Positions 43,106-52,391 of a stretch of 64,000 nucleotides of DNA are shown here, piece after piece. Source of the stretch: DQWO01 sp964478545 (lineage in GTDB: Bacteria; Desulfobacterota; Anaeroferrophillalia; Anaeroferrophillales; Anaeroferrophillaceae); contig CAYZIS010000006.1 in the NCBI GenBank assembly GCA_964478545.1, positions 1 to 64,000 on the forward strand, written 5' to 3'. A program made the position numbers and the translations under genes. Position 1 is the first letter of the stretch. Every line of letters starts with the position of its first letter. The notes beneath the pieces were generated by a model that worked only from the letters and a program-made list of their open reading frames with translations, was not told the origin of the DNA and made no database searches.

Positions 43106-44398
43106 ATGGCAAAGATAGAAGGATTCCGTATTAAAAATTACCGTGTGTTACAAGATGTGACCCTCGGAAAATTATGGAACATGCAACAGGCTAAGCCACT
43201 GACGCCGATGACTGCGGTTATCGGGAAAAACGGTGTTGGCAAGAGTTCGCTGTTCGATGCTTTTGGTTTTCTTGCAGATTGTCTGAAATTGGGTGTTGAA
43301 GAAGCCTGTGATATCAGAGGGCGGGGAGGATTTGACCGTATTCGTTCTCAGGGGAGGAATGACCCGATTGAGTTTCAAATCTATTACAAGCAAGATGGAA
43401 ATGCCCGGCCGATTACCTATGAGCTGGCAATTGATGCGGATGAAACCGGGCGCCCCTACGTAAAACTGGAACGTCTTCGTCAGCGGCGCAAAGAGCAAAA
43501 ACATGGCTGGCCTTTCTCGTTTCTTATGTTGAATGAAGGCAAGGGGGTTGTGTGGAAAGGAGAGGAACAGGGGCACCAGATTGATGAAGGCAAGGCTGGT
43601 TTTGATTTATTCAAGTTAATTGATGAAATTGAAGCAACACCACAAAAAGAAGAAAGCCGCGAAACCGAGATTATTGAACTGCAAGATAAACGTAAGCTGG
43701 GGATTGTAACCCTTGGCGCCCTGAAACAACATCCCCGGATCTCGGCCTTTCGACAATTTATCGAAGGATGGTATTTGAGTTACTTTACACCAGATGCCGC
43801 CCGCAGCCTGCCCCTGGCTGGTCCACAAAGACACTTGAATATCCACGGGGACAATCTCGGCAATGTCGTTCAGTATATGGAGCGTGAACATCCTAAACGC
43901 TTCAAGAGTATCCTTAATCGTATCGCTGAGAAAATTCCTGGAATCGACAAGATAGATACGGAAGAAAGCCCGGATAAACGTTTGCTTCTCCGTTTTAACG
44001 ATAAAGGCTTTGATGATCCGTTTTACGCTCAGCAAATGTCTGACGGTACGCTTAAAGTGTTTGCTTATTTGTTGCTGATGGAAGATCCGACCCCCCCGCC
44101 ATTCATCTGTATTGAAGAGCCTGAAAATGGTCTTTATCACAAACTTCTTGAGACCCTGGCTACTGAATTCCGCACGCATGCAACGGGCAGGAAAAATGCG
44201 CCCCAACTTTTTATCACCACCCATCAACCCTATTTTGTCGATGCGCTCTCGCCGGAAGAAACCTGGATTCTTGAAAAAGGTCCTGATGGTTTTTCTACCA
44301 TTCGCAGGGCCAGCGATGATGCAACCGTCAACGCCATGGTAGATGAGGGATTGCCGCTTGGCGGCCTTTGGTACAGTGATTATCTGGATGCGAGGTGA
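43106..44398 (+). CDS. OLD/AbiL-like AAA ATPase nested inside type III R-M locus
   Basis: 430-residue ABC/SMC-type ATPase (AAA_21, OLD-like). N-terminal IEGFRIKNYRVLQDVTLG, Walker A VIGKNGVGKSSLFDAF (about residues 37-52), signature MSDGTLKVFAYLLLM (about 312), Walker B ICIEEPENGLYH (about 333) and H-loop TTHQPYFVDAL (about 371). ATG 43106, with ATAGGAGA upstream, is chosen over a start at 43058 inside mod. It is followed after 4 nt by a DUF4276-like gene. This ATPase plus TOPRIM-like nuclease pairing resembles OLD, Gabija, PARIS and AbiL logic, in which the ATPase senses infection and licenses the nuclease. Confidence 0.85.
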   Translation: MAKIEGFRIKNYRVLQDVTLGKLWNMQQAKPLTPMTAVIGKNGVGKSSLFDAFGFLADCLKLGVEEACDIRGRGGFDRIRSQGRNDPIEFQIYYKQDGNARPITYELAIDADETGRPYVKLERLRQRRKEQKHGWPFSFLMLNEGKGVVWKGEEQGHQIDEGKAGFDLFKLIDEIEATPQKEESRETEIIELQDKRKLGIVTLGALKQHPRISAFRQFIEGWYLSYFTPDAARSLPLAGPQRHLNIHGDNLGNVVQYMEREHPKRFKSILNRIAEKIPGIDKIDTEESPDKRLLLRFNDKGFDDPFYAQQMSDGTLKVFAYLLLMEDPTPPPFICIEEPENGLYHKLLETLATEFRTHATGRKNAPQLFITTHQPYFVDALSPEETWILEKGPDGFSTIRRASDDATVNAMVDEGLPLGGLWYSDYLDAR

Positions 44399-44402
44399 GC
44401 CG

Positions 44403-45074
44403 ATGCATTTTGAAATACTTGTCGAAGATGCGTCAGGAAAAATTGCCTTGGAATCTATTTTGGAGAAGATTCTGGGCCCAAACGGGCAGGATCACACCTA
44501 TAAAATAATTTCTTACAAAGGCATTGGCCGTATTCCAAGGGATTTACGAGGAACGACAGATCCACAGAAACGGATTCTTCTGGATCGATTGCCCAAGTTA
44601 CTTCGAGGATATGGCAAAAGCCTCCAAGATCTTCCGGCTGCGGTTGTTGTGGTTGTAGACCTGGATGATAAGGACTGTCTGGTCTTCAAACAAGAAATGA
44701 TCGATATTCTGGAGGTCTGCAATCCACAGCCAACAACGCTATTCAGGATTGCAATAGAGGAAGGCGAAGCCTGGTTGTTGGGAGATATTAACGCCGTAAA
44801 GGTGGCCTATCCTCGTGCAAGAGAACAGGTTTTAAACGCTTACGAGCAAGACAGTATTTGTGGTACATGGGAGAAACTGGCAGATGCCGTCTATCCGGGG
44901 GGATCGAGGAAACTCAAACAATTGGGCTGGCCCCATACAGGACAGGCTAAATGCGAATGGGCGGGAAACATTGCTCATCACTTGGATGTGGAGAGAAATC
45001 AATCGAGAAGTTTCCAGGTTTTCCGTGATGGAATCAGAGATCTGATGGAAAGAAGGTCGGAGGAGTCAGAATGA
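44403..45074 (+). CDS. DUF4276-like TOPRIM-fold protein (candidate nuclease effector)
   Basis: 223-residue protein beginning MHFEILVEDASGK with Glu8, followed by a VVVVVDLDDKDC strand (Asp86, Asp88, Asp89). A conserved Glu and a later DxD after a hydrophobic strand is the TOPRIM pattern. SYKGIGRIPRDLRG and FRIAIEEGEAWLLGD are recalled features of the DUF4276 family. ATG 44403 has GAGGTGAG upstream. The longer frame from 44343 overlaps the ATPase and is not used. The 3' end overlaps res by 4 nt (ATGA), which ties the pair to the R-M operon. A metal-dependent nuclease role is inferred. Confidence 0.75.
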   Translation: MHFEILVEDASGKIALESILEKILGPNGQDHTYKIISYKGIGRIPRDLRGTTDPQKRILLDRLPKLLRGYGKSLQDLPAAVVVVVDLDDKDCLVFKQEMIDILEVCNPQPTTLFRIAIEEGEAWLLGDINAVKVAYPRAREQVLNAYEQDSICGTWEKLADAVYPGGSRKLKQLGWPHTGQAKCEWAGNIAHHLDVERNQSRSFQVFRDGIRDLMERRSEESE

Positions 45075-47767
45075 GTCTGCAGCAGATCAATGCCATCAGC
45101 AATCGCCTCAGTCTGCGCCCACCGCAACGGGACTCCCTGGAAATTTTGGCCAGGGTCTGTGAGATAAGCACGCTGGAGAAAGATGGCGATATTGCTAAGA
45201 TATTGGAAATTATTAAATCCGAGTTCCCGACTATTGAAGATTTTGAACGTGATTTTCCCTCCCTCTGTTTTGCCATTGCCACCGGGGTTGGGAAAACCCG
45301 CCTGATGGGGGCTTTTATCAGCTACCTTTATCTAAGCGAGGGCATTCGGCACTTTTTCGTGCTGGCTCCGAACTTGACCATCTACAACAAGCTGATTGCT
45401 GACTTTACTCCCAATACTCCGAAATATGTTTTTCAGGGGATTTCTGCTTTTGCCGTTACTCCGCCATTGATTGTTACCGGCGATAACTATCAGGAGGGAC
45501 AGGGGATCAGGAGAGATGATTATTTCCCCGGGGTTGAATGGGGAACCGATGTCCATATTAATATTTTTAATATCTCCAAGATCAACAGCGAGGTGCGTGG
45601 CGGCAAAAGTCCAAAAATTAAACGTCTGAGTGAATACATCGGCGAAAGTTATTTTGATTACCTGGCCGGGCTCGATGATCTGGTGATGCTGATGGACGAA
45701 TCCCATCGTTACCGGGCCAGTGCCGGGGTCCGGGCGATTAATGAGTTAAAACCTATTTTGGGACTGGAATTGACCGCTACCCCCCAAGTGGAACGAGGAC
45801 AGCGCACCGAACCTTTTAAAAATGTGATCTACAGTTATCCCTTGAGCCAAGCTATGGATGACGGTTTTGTCAAGGAGCCGGCGGTGGCGACGCGGGAGAA
45901 TTTTGACTGCAAAGCTTATTCCGACGAAGGTCTGGAAAAGATCAAGCTTGAAGACGGTGTCCGGATTCATGAAAATACCAAAGTCGAGCTGGAGATCTAT
46001 GCCCGGAACCACAACCAGCCGATAGTGAAACCGTTTATGCTGGTGGTTGCCCAGGATACGACCCATGCCAATGCCTTGCAGCAGGTTATGGAAGATGGGA
46101 CTTTCTTCGAGGGTCGTTACCAGGGCAAGGTGATTACCGTTCATTCCAATGTGCGTGGGGAGGAGAAAGATGACGTTGTTGAGAAGTTGTTGCATGTTGA
46201 AAACCCGGACAACCCGGTCGAGGTTGTCATCCATGTCAATATGCTCAAAGAGGGGTGGGATGTCACCAATCTTTATACCATTGTTCCCCTGCGGGCCGCG
46301 AATTCACGGACCTTGGTGGAACAATCCATTGGCCGGGGGCTGCGCCTGCCTTACGGCAAACGGGTAGGTATTCCCGCCGTGGATCGGTTGACCATAGTGT
46401 CTCATGATCGGTTCCAGGAGATAATTGATCACGCCAATGACCCGAACTCAATTATTCGGGCCGGGGTGGTTATCGGCAAGGATATCCCGGCTGCGGGCAA
46501 GAAAGCGGTAATTGTTGAATCTGAATTTGAAAAGATTATTTCATCTTTCCCGTTGCAAGACGAAGATACGAAATCTACACTGACAAGCTACGGTTTTTTT
46601 GATAAACCGGGAGAACGGGAGGTGGCACAGGCTACCTTCCTGGTTATCCGTGAGCTGGAAAAGCTGTGGGGCAGCGACCAACTGCAGAATGAGGAAATCC
46701 AGGAGGAAATTGTCGAAAAGGTTGAAGAGATCGCCCGTCCGAAACTTGGTCTTTTGCCTGACTTTGACCGGGATGAAGTTGTCCATGTTGTGCAGAAAAC
46801 CACGGCGCTCTATCAGGAGCTTTCCATTGATATACCCAAAATCGTGGTGGTGCCGAAAGGTGATGTGACCGCCGGATATGAAGATTTTGATTTGGACACC
46901 GAAAATATCAACCTGCAGCCGGTGGAACAGGATATTCTTATCCAACACCTCCATGACCATCAGCGTTATAAGCTGCGAGACGGTTCCGGTGTGGTTGAGG
47001 AAAAACGTGCTGAGGATTATCTGGTCCGTGGCCTGATCGATTTTGATGATATCAGCTATGATGAACAAGCAAGCTTGCTTTACAAACTGGCCGGACAGAT
47101 GGTTGAACGTTTGCGTTCTTATTTGAGCAAAGAAGATGACGTGGTTAACGTCCTGCAATATCACCAGCAGACGCTCGTAAACCTGATTCACTCCCAGATG
47201 CAGGATTATTTTACGGAAACGGCAACTTCCTATGAGGTGCAGGTTACTAAAGGATTTCGCACCCTGCGCCCGAACAACTATACAACCGATGCGGATCAAT
47301 CAAGCCGCAATTTCAGGATGGCGATTCCGGATGGGGAGAAAAACCGAATTACATCGATGCTTTTCGGCGGTTTTCAGAAATGCCTCTATTCAATGCAGAA
47401 ATTTGACTCCGATTCAGAGCGGCGTTTTGCGGTGATTCTTGAAAATGATGAAGATGTGCTTAAATGGTTCAAACCGGCCAAAGGAGATTTCCGCATTCAT
47501 TACTGCCACGATGAATCATATGAACCTGATTTTGTTGTCGAGACAAAAAACGGCAAGCTCCTTTGTGAACCCAAAAGAGCAAGTGAAATGGCTGACGAAA
47601 AAGTGCTTGCCAAAGCCAATGCCGCAACTGTGTGGTGCAGGCATGCCACAGATCATGCAAAAATAGCTGGTGGCAAACCCTGGACCTATCTTCTGATTCC
47701 CCATGACCAGATATCCGAGCAAATGAGTTTGGCCGGCTTGGCGGCCAGGTATACGTATACCGCATAA
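45071..47767 (+). CDS. res: type III restriction enzyme Res subunit
   Basis: 898-residue DEAD-like ATP-dependent endonuclease subunit. Walker A is FAIATGVGKTRLMGAF (about residues 67-82), motif II LMDESHRYRAS (about 206), a TATPQ motif lies near 235, and motif VI QSIGRGLRLPYGK near 417. The C-terminal nuclease region reads YEPDFVVETKNGKLLCEPK (about 817-835), fitting PD-x(n)-ExK. It should translocate and cut DNA with Mod. The normal mod-res neighbourhood is broken by the inserted ATPase-TOPRIM pair, but both genes look intact. Confidence 0.92.
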   Translation: MSLQQINAISNRLSLRPPQRDSLEILARVCEISTLEKDGDIAKILEIIKSEFPTIEDFERDFPSLCFAIATGVGKTRLMGAFISYLYLSEGIRHFFVLAPNLTIYNKLIADFTPNTPKYVFQGISAFAVTPPLIVTGDNYQEGQGIRRDDYFPGVEWGTDVHINIFNISKINSEVRGGKSPKIKRLSEYIGESYFDYLAGLDDLVMLMDESHRYRASAGVRAINELKPILGLELTATPQVERGQRTEPFKNVIYSYPLSQAMDDGFVKEPAVATRENFDCKAYSDEGLEKIKLEDGVRIHENTKVELEIYARNHNQPIVKPFMLVVAQDTTHANALQQVMEDGTFFEGRYQGKVITVHSNVRGEEKDDVVEKLLHVENPDNPVEVVIHVNMLKEGWDVTNLYTIVPLRAANSRTLVEQSIGRGLRLPYGKRVGIPAVDRLTIVSHDRFQEIIDHANDPNSIIRAGVVIGKDIPAAGKKAVIVESEFEKIISSFPLQDEDTKSTLTSYGFFDKPGEREVAQATFLVIRELEKLWGSDQLQNEEIQEEIVEKVEEIARPKLGLLPDFDRDEVVHVVQKTTALYQELSIDIPKIVVVPKGDVTAGYEDFDLDTENINLQPVEQDILIQHLHDHQRYKLRDGSGVVEEKRAEDYLVRGLIDFDDISYDEQASLLYKLAGQMVERLRSYLSKEDDVVNVLQYHQQTLVNLIHSQMQDYFTETATSYEVQVTKGFRTLRPNNYTTDADQSSRNFRMAIPDGEKNRITSMLFGGFQKCLYSMQKFDSDSERRFAVILENDEDVLKWFKPAKGDFRIHYCHDESYEPDFVVETKNGKLLCEPKRASEMADEKVLAKANAATVWCRHATDHAKIAGGKPWTYLLIPHDQISEQMSLAGLAARYTYTA

Positions 47768-47905
47768 AGTTAGGAACCCGGCCATAATTACCTGGCAATG
47801 ACCATGAATTTTGCTTTGTATCGAGGATGAAAACTGTCTGAGAATCGTGGGGAAGATTCAAGGATTGTTTTTGGCTGGGTTGTCAATGCCGCTCATTTTG
47901 AATTC
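47768..47905. other. end of the defence island
   Basis: 138 bp after res with no supported gene or clear terminator; the housekeeping promoter follows. Confidence 0.3.
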
Positions 47906-47934
47906 TTGACTTTTTACTTACCTTGCGGTATTAT
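47906..47934 (+). promoter_or_regulatory. consensus sigma-70 promoter for the ffh-rpsP operon
   Basis: TTGACT (47906-47911), a 17-nt spacer and TATTAT (47929-47934) precede ffh by about 100 nt. Only one -35 base and one -10 base differ from consensus. Confidence 0.7.
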
Positions 47935-48032
47935 CCCACGCTTTACTGTTATCTCCATCGGGAATAGAAGGGTGAGCCTCGCCTACTGGTGTCTGTTTTA
48001 GCCTGTTTGTGGGAGAATATTTTTCTCTTAAT

Positions 48033-49361
48033 ATGTTTGAGTCATTATCAGAAAAGCTGGATGTAAGTTTCAAGAAACTGCGTGGTCATGGACGACTGAC
48101 CGAAGATAACGTTAAGGATGCCCTGCGGGATGTCCGCATGGTTCTCCTTGAGGCTGATGTTAACTTTGTGGTGGTCAAGCAGTTTATCAAGGCGGTGCGG
48201 GAACGGGCCATGGGACAGGAAGTCCTGCAGAGCCTGACCCCGGCCCAACAATTTGTGAAAATTGTCCATGAGGAATTGGTTGCCCTGATGGGTGGCTCTC
48301 TTTCCCAACTGGATCTCGCTTCGACCCCGCCGGTGGCCATCCTGATGGTGGGGCTTCAAGGTTCTGGTAAGACCACCTCCAGCGGCAAGCTAGCTCTGTA
48401 CCTGAAAAAGAAAGAGAAAAAAAATGTTTTGCTGGTTCCGGTCGATGTTTACCGACCAGCAGCCATTGACCAGTTGCAGAGTCTGGGAAAACAGATTGAT
48501 ATTCCTGTTTTTCCGGCACAGACCGGGCAGGACCCGGTGGCAATCAGTAAAGAAGCTTTTACTTATGCCAAAGAGCATGGTTTTGACGTTCTGATTATTG
48601 ATACCGCCGGTCGCCTCCATATTGATGAAAAACTAATGGCCGAACTTGAGCGGATAAAGTCTGCGGTTCATCCGCGGGAAATTCTTCTGGTTGCAGATTC
48701 CATGACTGGTCAGGAAGCGGTAACCATTGCCAAATCATTTCATGATTTACTCGATATTTCGGGTGTGGTACTGACCAAACTTGATGGTGATGCCCGGGGT
48801 GGTGCTGCTCTTTCCATTAAAGCCGTGACTGGTAAACCCATTAAGTTTGTGGGTGAGGGCGAGAAGCTTAATGCCCTGGATGTCTTTTATCCGGATCGGA
48901 TGGCTTCCAGAATCCTGGGAATGGGCGATGTTTTAACCCTGATTGAGCGGGCCCAGGAAGTTGTTGATGAGAAGAGTGCGGCTGAACTGGTACGGAAACT
49001 GCGAAAAAATGAATTCAACTTTGAAGATTTTCGGGGGCAGCTGCGGCAATTGAAAAAGATGGGTTCCATGGGCGGCCTGATGAAAATGATTCCCGGTTTG
49101 GGGAAAATAAAAGATCTGGCTGGTGATGGTCAGTATGATCATGAGCTCATAAAGGTTGAGGCAATGATTAATTCCATGACTGCCAGGGAGCGTCGGAATT
49201 ATCGGCTGATTAATGGTGGCCGGCGAAAACGGATTGCCAGAGGCAGTGGCACTACGGTTCAGGATGTGAACCGGCTGTTGAAAAATTATCTTGAAATGAA
49301 AAAAATGATGAAAAAATTTAATAAAATGGGTCCGAAAGGGCTTAAAAAACTTCTACAGTAA
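48033..49361 (+). CDS. ffh: signal recognition particle protein Ffh
   Basis: 442-residue SRP GTPase that binds signal sequences and SRP RNA. N domain from MFESLSEKLDVSF; G domain with GLQGSGKTTSSGKLA (about residues 107-121), DVYRPAA, DTAGRL, TKLDGDARGG; a methionine-rich M domain after about 295 ends KKMMKKFNKMGPKGLKKLL. ATG 48033 is chosen over GTG 48009 by homology with the family N-terminus, although the ribosome site (GGGAG) is rather far. It heads the ribosomal/tRNA-modification operon. Confidence 0.95.
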   Translation: MFESLSEKLDVSFKKLRGHGRLTEDNVKDALRDVRMVLLEADVNFVVVKQFIKAVRERAMGQEVLQSLTPAQQFVKIVHEELVALMGGSLSQLDLASTPPVAILMVGLQGSGKTTSSGKLALYLKKKEKKNVLLVPVDVYRPAAIDQLQSLGKQIDIPVFPAQTGQDPVAISKEAFTYAKEHGFDVLIIDTAGRLHIDEKLMAELERIKSAVHPREILLVADSMTGQEAVTIAKSFHDLLDISGVVLTKLDGDARGGAALSIKAVTGKPIKFVGEGEKLNALDVFYPDRMASRILGMGDVLTLIERAQEVVDEKSAAELVRKLRKNEFNFEDFRGQLRQLKKMGSMGGLMKMIPGLGKIKDLAGDGQYDHELIKVEAMINSMTARERRNYRLINGGRRKRIARGSGTTVQDVNRLLKNYLEMKKMMKKFNKMGPKGLKKLLQ

Positions 49362-49395
49362 ACACAAGTAAGCAAATCAAAGGAGATGAGAGCCA

Positions 49396-49641
49396 ATGGC
49401 AGTAAGAATCAGATTAACCCGTAGAGGCGCAAAGAAAAAGCCTTTTTACCGTATCGTGGTAGCTGACTCAGAAGCTCCCCGCGATGGACGTTTCATCGAA
49501 GTGGTAGGGACCTATGATCCTCGTAAAAAACCTGGTGAGATAACCATGAAAATGGATAAAGTGGACTACTGGTTGGGCAAAGGGGCACTGCCTACTGCTG
49601 TAGTGGCTAATTTGATTAAAAGATCTGCTCCTCAGGAATAA
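49396..49641 (+). CDS. rpsP: 30S ribosomal protein S16
   Basis: 81-residue ribosomal protein with the family start AVRIRLTRRGAKKKPFYRIVVAD and the EVVGTYDPRKKP motif. AGGAGATGAGAGCC precedes the ATG. Normal length, in the standard ffh-rpsP-khpA-rimM-trmD order. Confidence 0.97.
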   Translation: MAVRIRLTRRGAKKKPFYRIVVADSEAPRDGRFIEVVGTYDPRKKPGEITMKMDKVDYWLGKGALPTAVVANLIKRSAPQE

Positions 49642-49766
49642 ACTAGGAGTAACCGTTTTTGGCGGCTGGTGGAGTTATTGTTTGGCTGGTTATTCCCTGG
49701 AATGTTTGAAAGCTGATTATGGCGCGGCTAAACAGAGAGCACTTAGATGCAAGTGGAGGAGAAGCC

Positions 49767-50000
49767 ATGCTGAAAGATTTGGTCGAGTATCTTGCTAAAG
49801 CTCTAGTGGACAATCCTGAAGAGGTTAAAGTGACTGAGGTTGAAGGGGAGAGTGCTACCACGCTGGAACTGTCGGTGGCCAAAAGTGATTTGGGCAAGGT
49901 GATTGGCCGGCAGGGAAAAACAGCTCGGGCGATGCGCACAATCTTGGGGGCATCATCGGCTAAGATGGGCAAGAAAAGTATTTTAGAGATTGTTGAATAA
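49767..50000 (+). CDS. khpA: KhpA-type KH-domain RNA-binding protein
   Basis: 77-residue single KH domain: LKDLVEYLAKALVDNPEEV at the N-terminus and the GKVIGRQGKTARAMRTIL loop (about residues 51-68) with the GxxG motif IGRQGK. It binds RNA, often with KhpB. ATG 49767 with GGAGGA (49755-49760) is chosen over a longer frame from 49719. It overlaps the start of rimM. Confidence 0.92.
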   Translation: MLKDLVEYLAKALVDNPEEVKVTEVEGESATTLELSVAKSDLGKVIGRQGKTARAMRTILGASSAKMGKKSILEIVE

Positions 50001-50514
50001 AGAGTGTTCCTGGCAGGTGCTGGGAAAAATTGTCAAGGCTCATGGACTACGTGGTGAGATAAAGATTGTCTTGCCCGGCGAAACTCCTGAAAACCTGAAG
50101 CTTTCCGGTATTCACCTGCGGTTTGCGGACGGGCGTCTGATGCCGGCCGTTTTATATGGTTGTCGGCCGATATCGGGGGGATATCTTTTCAAGGTGAAAG
50201 GATATTCGGATCTGGATGCGGTTGTCCCGCTGATAAAAGCGGAAGTAGTGATTTGCGAGGATGATTTACCTCCCTTGGATGATGATGAATATTATCATTT
50301 CCAGCTGTTGGGACTGGCGGTCAGGGATATTTCCGGGGTTTATCTGGGAAAATTGGTTGAAATTCTGCAGACCGGATTTCATGATGTGTATTGTATCCGG
50401 GGAGAAGCAGATGAAGAGCTGCTCATCCCAGCTGTTTCACCGTTCATTGTCAATATAGATATATCGGCGGGAAGTATGGTTGTTGATCCCCGGACTTTGC
50501 GCGAAGAGGCTTAG
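49990..50514 (+). CDS. rimM: ribosome maturation factor RimM
   Basis: 174-residue 16S rRNA processing factor: N-terminal barrel LGKIVKAHGLRGEIKI (about residues 11-26) and PRC-barrel EYYHFQLLGLAVRD (about 97), ending PFIVNIDISAGSMVVDPR. No ATG is available: TTG at 49990 or 49993 inside khpA, or GTG near 50017, are the possible starts. The overlap with khpA suggests translational coupling. Confidence 0.92.
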   Translation: MLNKECSWQVLGKIVKAHGLRGEIKIVLPGETPENLKLSGIHLRFADGRLMPAVLYGCRPISGGYLFKVKGYSDLDAVVPLIKAEVVICEDDLPPLDDDEYYHFQLLGLAVRDISGVYLGKLVEILQTGFHDVYCIRGEADEELLIPAVSPFIVNIDISAGSMVVDPRTLREEA

Positions 50515-50521
50515 GTCTGGT

Positions 50522-51265
50522 ATGTTACGTATTGATGTGGTAACTATTTTTCCTGACATGTTTGTTTCCCCCTTTGGCGAAAGCATAATTCGGCGGGCTA
50601 TGGAGCGGCAACTGGTTTCTTTGCAGGTTCATAACCTCAGGGATTATTGCCATGATCGTCATCGGGTGGTGGATGACTACCCTTATGGCGGTGGTGCGGG
50701 GATGGTTATGCGGCCTGAGCCGGCTATTCGGGCGCTTCAATCCCTCCTGGACGAAGATCGGCAGAGTTCCGTTATTCTGACTTCCCCCCAGGGAGACATT
50801 TTTTCCCAGGAGATGGCTGCCGAGCTTGCCGGTGAAAATCGACTAATCTTTTTTTGTGGTCATTATGAAGGGGTTGATGAACGCATCCGATCTCATGTGG
50901 ATCGGGAAGTAAGTATTGGCGATTATGTCCTGACTGGTGGTGAATTGCCAGCCATGGTTATTATCGATGCGGTGGTACGACTGTTGCCTGGAGTTCTTGG
51001 TTCTGCCGAGTCGTTGAGTGAGGAAAGTTTTTCCCCATTGCTGGAATATCCCCACTATACCAGACCAGCGGAGTTTGAGGGAATGGCGGTTCCCGATGTC
51101 CTGCGTTCGGGACATCACCAGCAGATCAGAGAGTGGCGGCAGCGGCAGGCATTGTGGCGGACCTTTTGCCGCCGACCGGATCTTCTGGAAAATATTGTGC
51201 TTTCCCCGGCCGAAGAAAGACTTATATCCGGTTGGAAAACTGACAGAGAGAAGGAGCAGTTGTGA
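50522..51265 (+). CDS. trmD: tRNA (guanine-N1-)-methyltransferase
   Basis: 247-residue knotted (SPOUT) methyltransferase making m1G37. LRIDVVTIFPDMF at the N-terminus; DDYPYGGGAGMVMRPEP (about residue 54); trefoil-knot region LIFFCGHYEGVDERI and EVSIGDYVLTGGELPAMV (about 110-150). ATG 50522 is used; an upstream in-frame ATG at 50480 lies in rimM. The stop overlaps the next gene's GTG. Confidence 0.96.
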   Translation: MLRIDVVTIFPDMFVSPFGESIIRRAMERQLVSLQVHNLRDYCHDRHRVVDDYPYGGGAGMVMRPEPAIRALQSLLDEDRQSSVILTSPQGDIFSQEMAAELAGENRLIFFCGHYEGVDERIRSHVDREVSIGDYVLTGGELPAMVIIDAVVRLLPGVLGSAESLSEESFSPLLEYPHYTRPAEFEGMAVPDVLRSGHHQQIREWRQRQALWRTFCRRPDLLENIVLSPAEERLISGWKTDREKEQL

Positions 51266-51825
51266 CCGGGGCATTTCTTTATCCGGTATTATTACATTAT
51301 CCGGTTGAAGATAAGGATGGTAACGAGATATCCGCCGCGGTAACCAACCTGGATCTCCATGATTTGGCCCGGATTGCCATCACGTATGAAACCGGGGATG
51401 TGTGGGTGGTGACTCCAATCCCCGAGCAGCAGCAACTGGTCAGGGATATTGTTGAATACTGGACCAGGGGTACCGGTTCCCGCCACAATCCTGACCGGAA
51501 ATTAGCATTATCTAAAATCAGGTTGGCAGCTTACTTGGAAGAGGTAAGTCAGGCATTATGCACTGATACTTCCAGTCCGGTTTTTACCGTTTCTACCAGT
51601 GCCAGAAAAGCGGGTTCTGAACTGAGTTTTGAGTCGTTGCGTCAGCTTCTTAAACAGCGACAAGGTCGCTATCTGTTGTTGTTTGGTACTGCTCACGGAA
51701 TCAGCAGGAGGCTGCGGCAGCAGACTGATTACCAGCTGGAGCCTATTCAGGCCGGGGGGGTCTATAACCACCTTCCGGTCCGGGCGGCGGTGGCGATAAC
51801 AGTTGACCGATTGCTGGGTCGTTGA
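51262..51825 (+). CDS. TrmD-associated RNA methyltransferase (PF09936 type, SPOUT-like)
   Basis: 187-residue protein found between trmD and rplS in Desulfobacterota and relatives. It has FLYPVLLHYPVEDKDG, TNLDLHDLARIA, YWTRGTGSRHNPDRK and a C-terminal LLLFGTAHGISRRL and GGVYNHLPVRAAVAITVDRL pattern like other knotted methyltransferases. The RNA target is unknown to me. It starts at GTG 51262 (GTGA overlap with trmD). Confidence 0.85.
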   Translation: MTGAFLYPVLLHYPVEDKDGNEISAAVTNLDLHDLARIAITYETGDVWVVTPIPEQQQLVRDIVEYWTRGTGSRHNPDRKLALSKIRLAAYLEEVSQALCTDTSSPVFTVSTSARKAGSELSFESLRQLLKQRQGRYLLLFGTAHGISRRLRQQTDYQLEPIQAGGVYNHLPVRAAVAITVDRLLGR

Positions 51826-51923
51826 GATGGATTTTTGAAAAAAGTAGTGGAATCTATTTTTAGGACATAATTACTGTTTGTCAGAGGTGCAGACAATTTA
51901 TCAGAAAAGGAGAGGTTTTTAAA

Positions 51924-52265
51924 ATGAACCAGATACAGCAGCTTGAACAGGATTTTTTACGGATGGATGTACCGCCTTTCAAGGCTGGAGATACGGTTAA
52001 GGTACATGTTAAAATCCGCGAAGGGGAGAAGGAACGCATCCAGATTTTTCAGGGTTTTGTTCTCCGTCGGCAGGGTGAATCAAACCGGGAAACCTTTACC
52101 GTCCGCAAAGTATCCGCAGGTATTGGGGTTGAACGGACTTTCCCGGTTCATACGTCCCTGATTGATAAAATAGAGGTGGTTGCCCGTGGCCGGGTACGGC
52201 GAGCTAAACTGTATTACATGAGAGCTCTGCGAGGTAAGGCTGCAAGGATTAAAACTATCAGGTAA
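51924..52265 (+). CDS. rplS: 50S ribosomal protein L19
   Basis: 113-residue ribosomal protein: PPFKAGDTVKVHVKIREGEKERIQIFQGFVL, then GVERTFPVHTSLIDKIEV and RGRVRRAKLYYMRALRGKAARI. AAAAGGAGAGG precedes the ATG. Normal length. Confidence 0.97.
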   Translation: MNQIQQLEQDFLRMDVPPFKAGDTVKVHVKIREGEKERIQIFQGFVLRRQGESNRETFTVRKVSAGIGVERTFPVHTSLIDKIEVVARGRVRRAKLYYMRALRGKAARIKTIR

Positions 52266-52284
52266 ATAGTGATCATCCGGAAAC

Positions 52285-52302
52285 GTTCATCTCCTGATGA
52301 AC
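52285..52302 (+). terminator. possible terminator hairpin after rplS
   Basis: GTTCATC (52285-52291) pairs with GATGAAC (52296-52302) around TCCT, 20 nt after the rplS stop. Only a weak ACTTTAAT follows, so it may be a processing hairpin. Confidence 0.35.
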
Positions 52303-52391
52303 ACTTTAATCGATCAGTAGTCAGCTTTTAGTGAAATATTGAAAAAACAACGTGTTAAGTTGAGAGCTAAAGGCTGACAGCTAACAGCCCG

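Noticed and set aside
43106..45074. Naming the ATPase-TOPRIM pair PARIS or Gabija
   Set aside because: The ATPase type and the DUF4276-like partner do not clearly match AriB (DUF4435) or GajB (UvrD-like helicase), so no named system is assigned.
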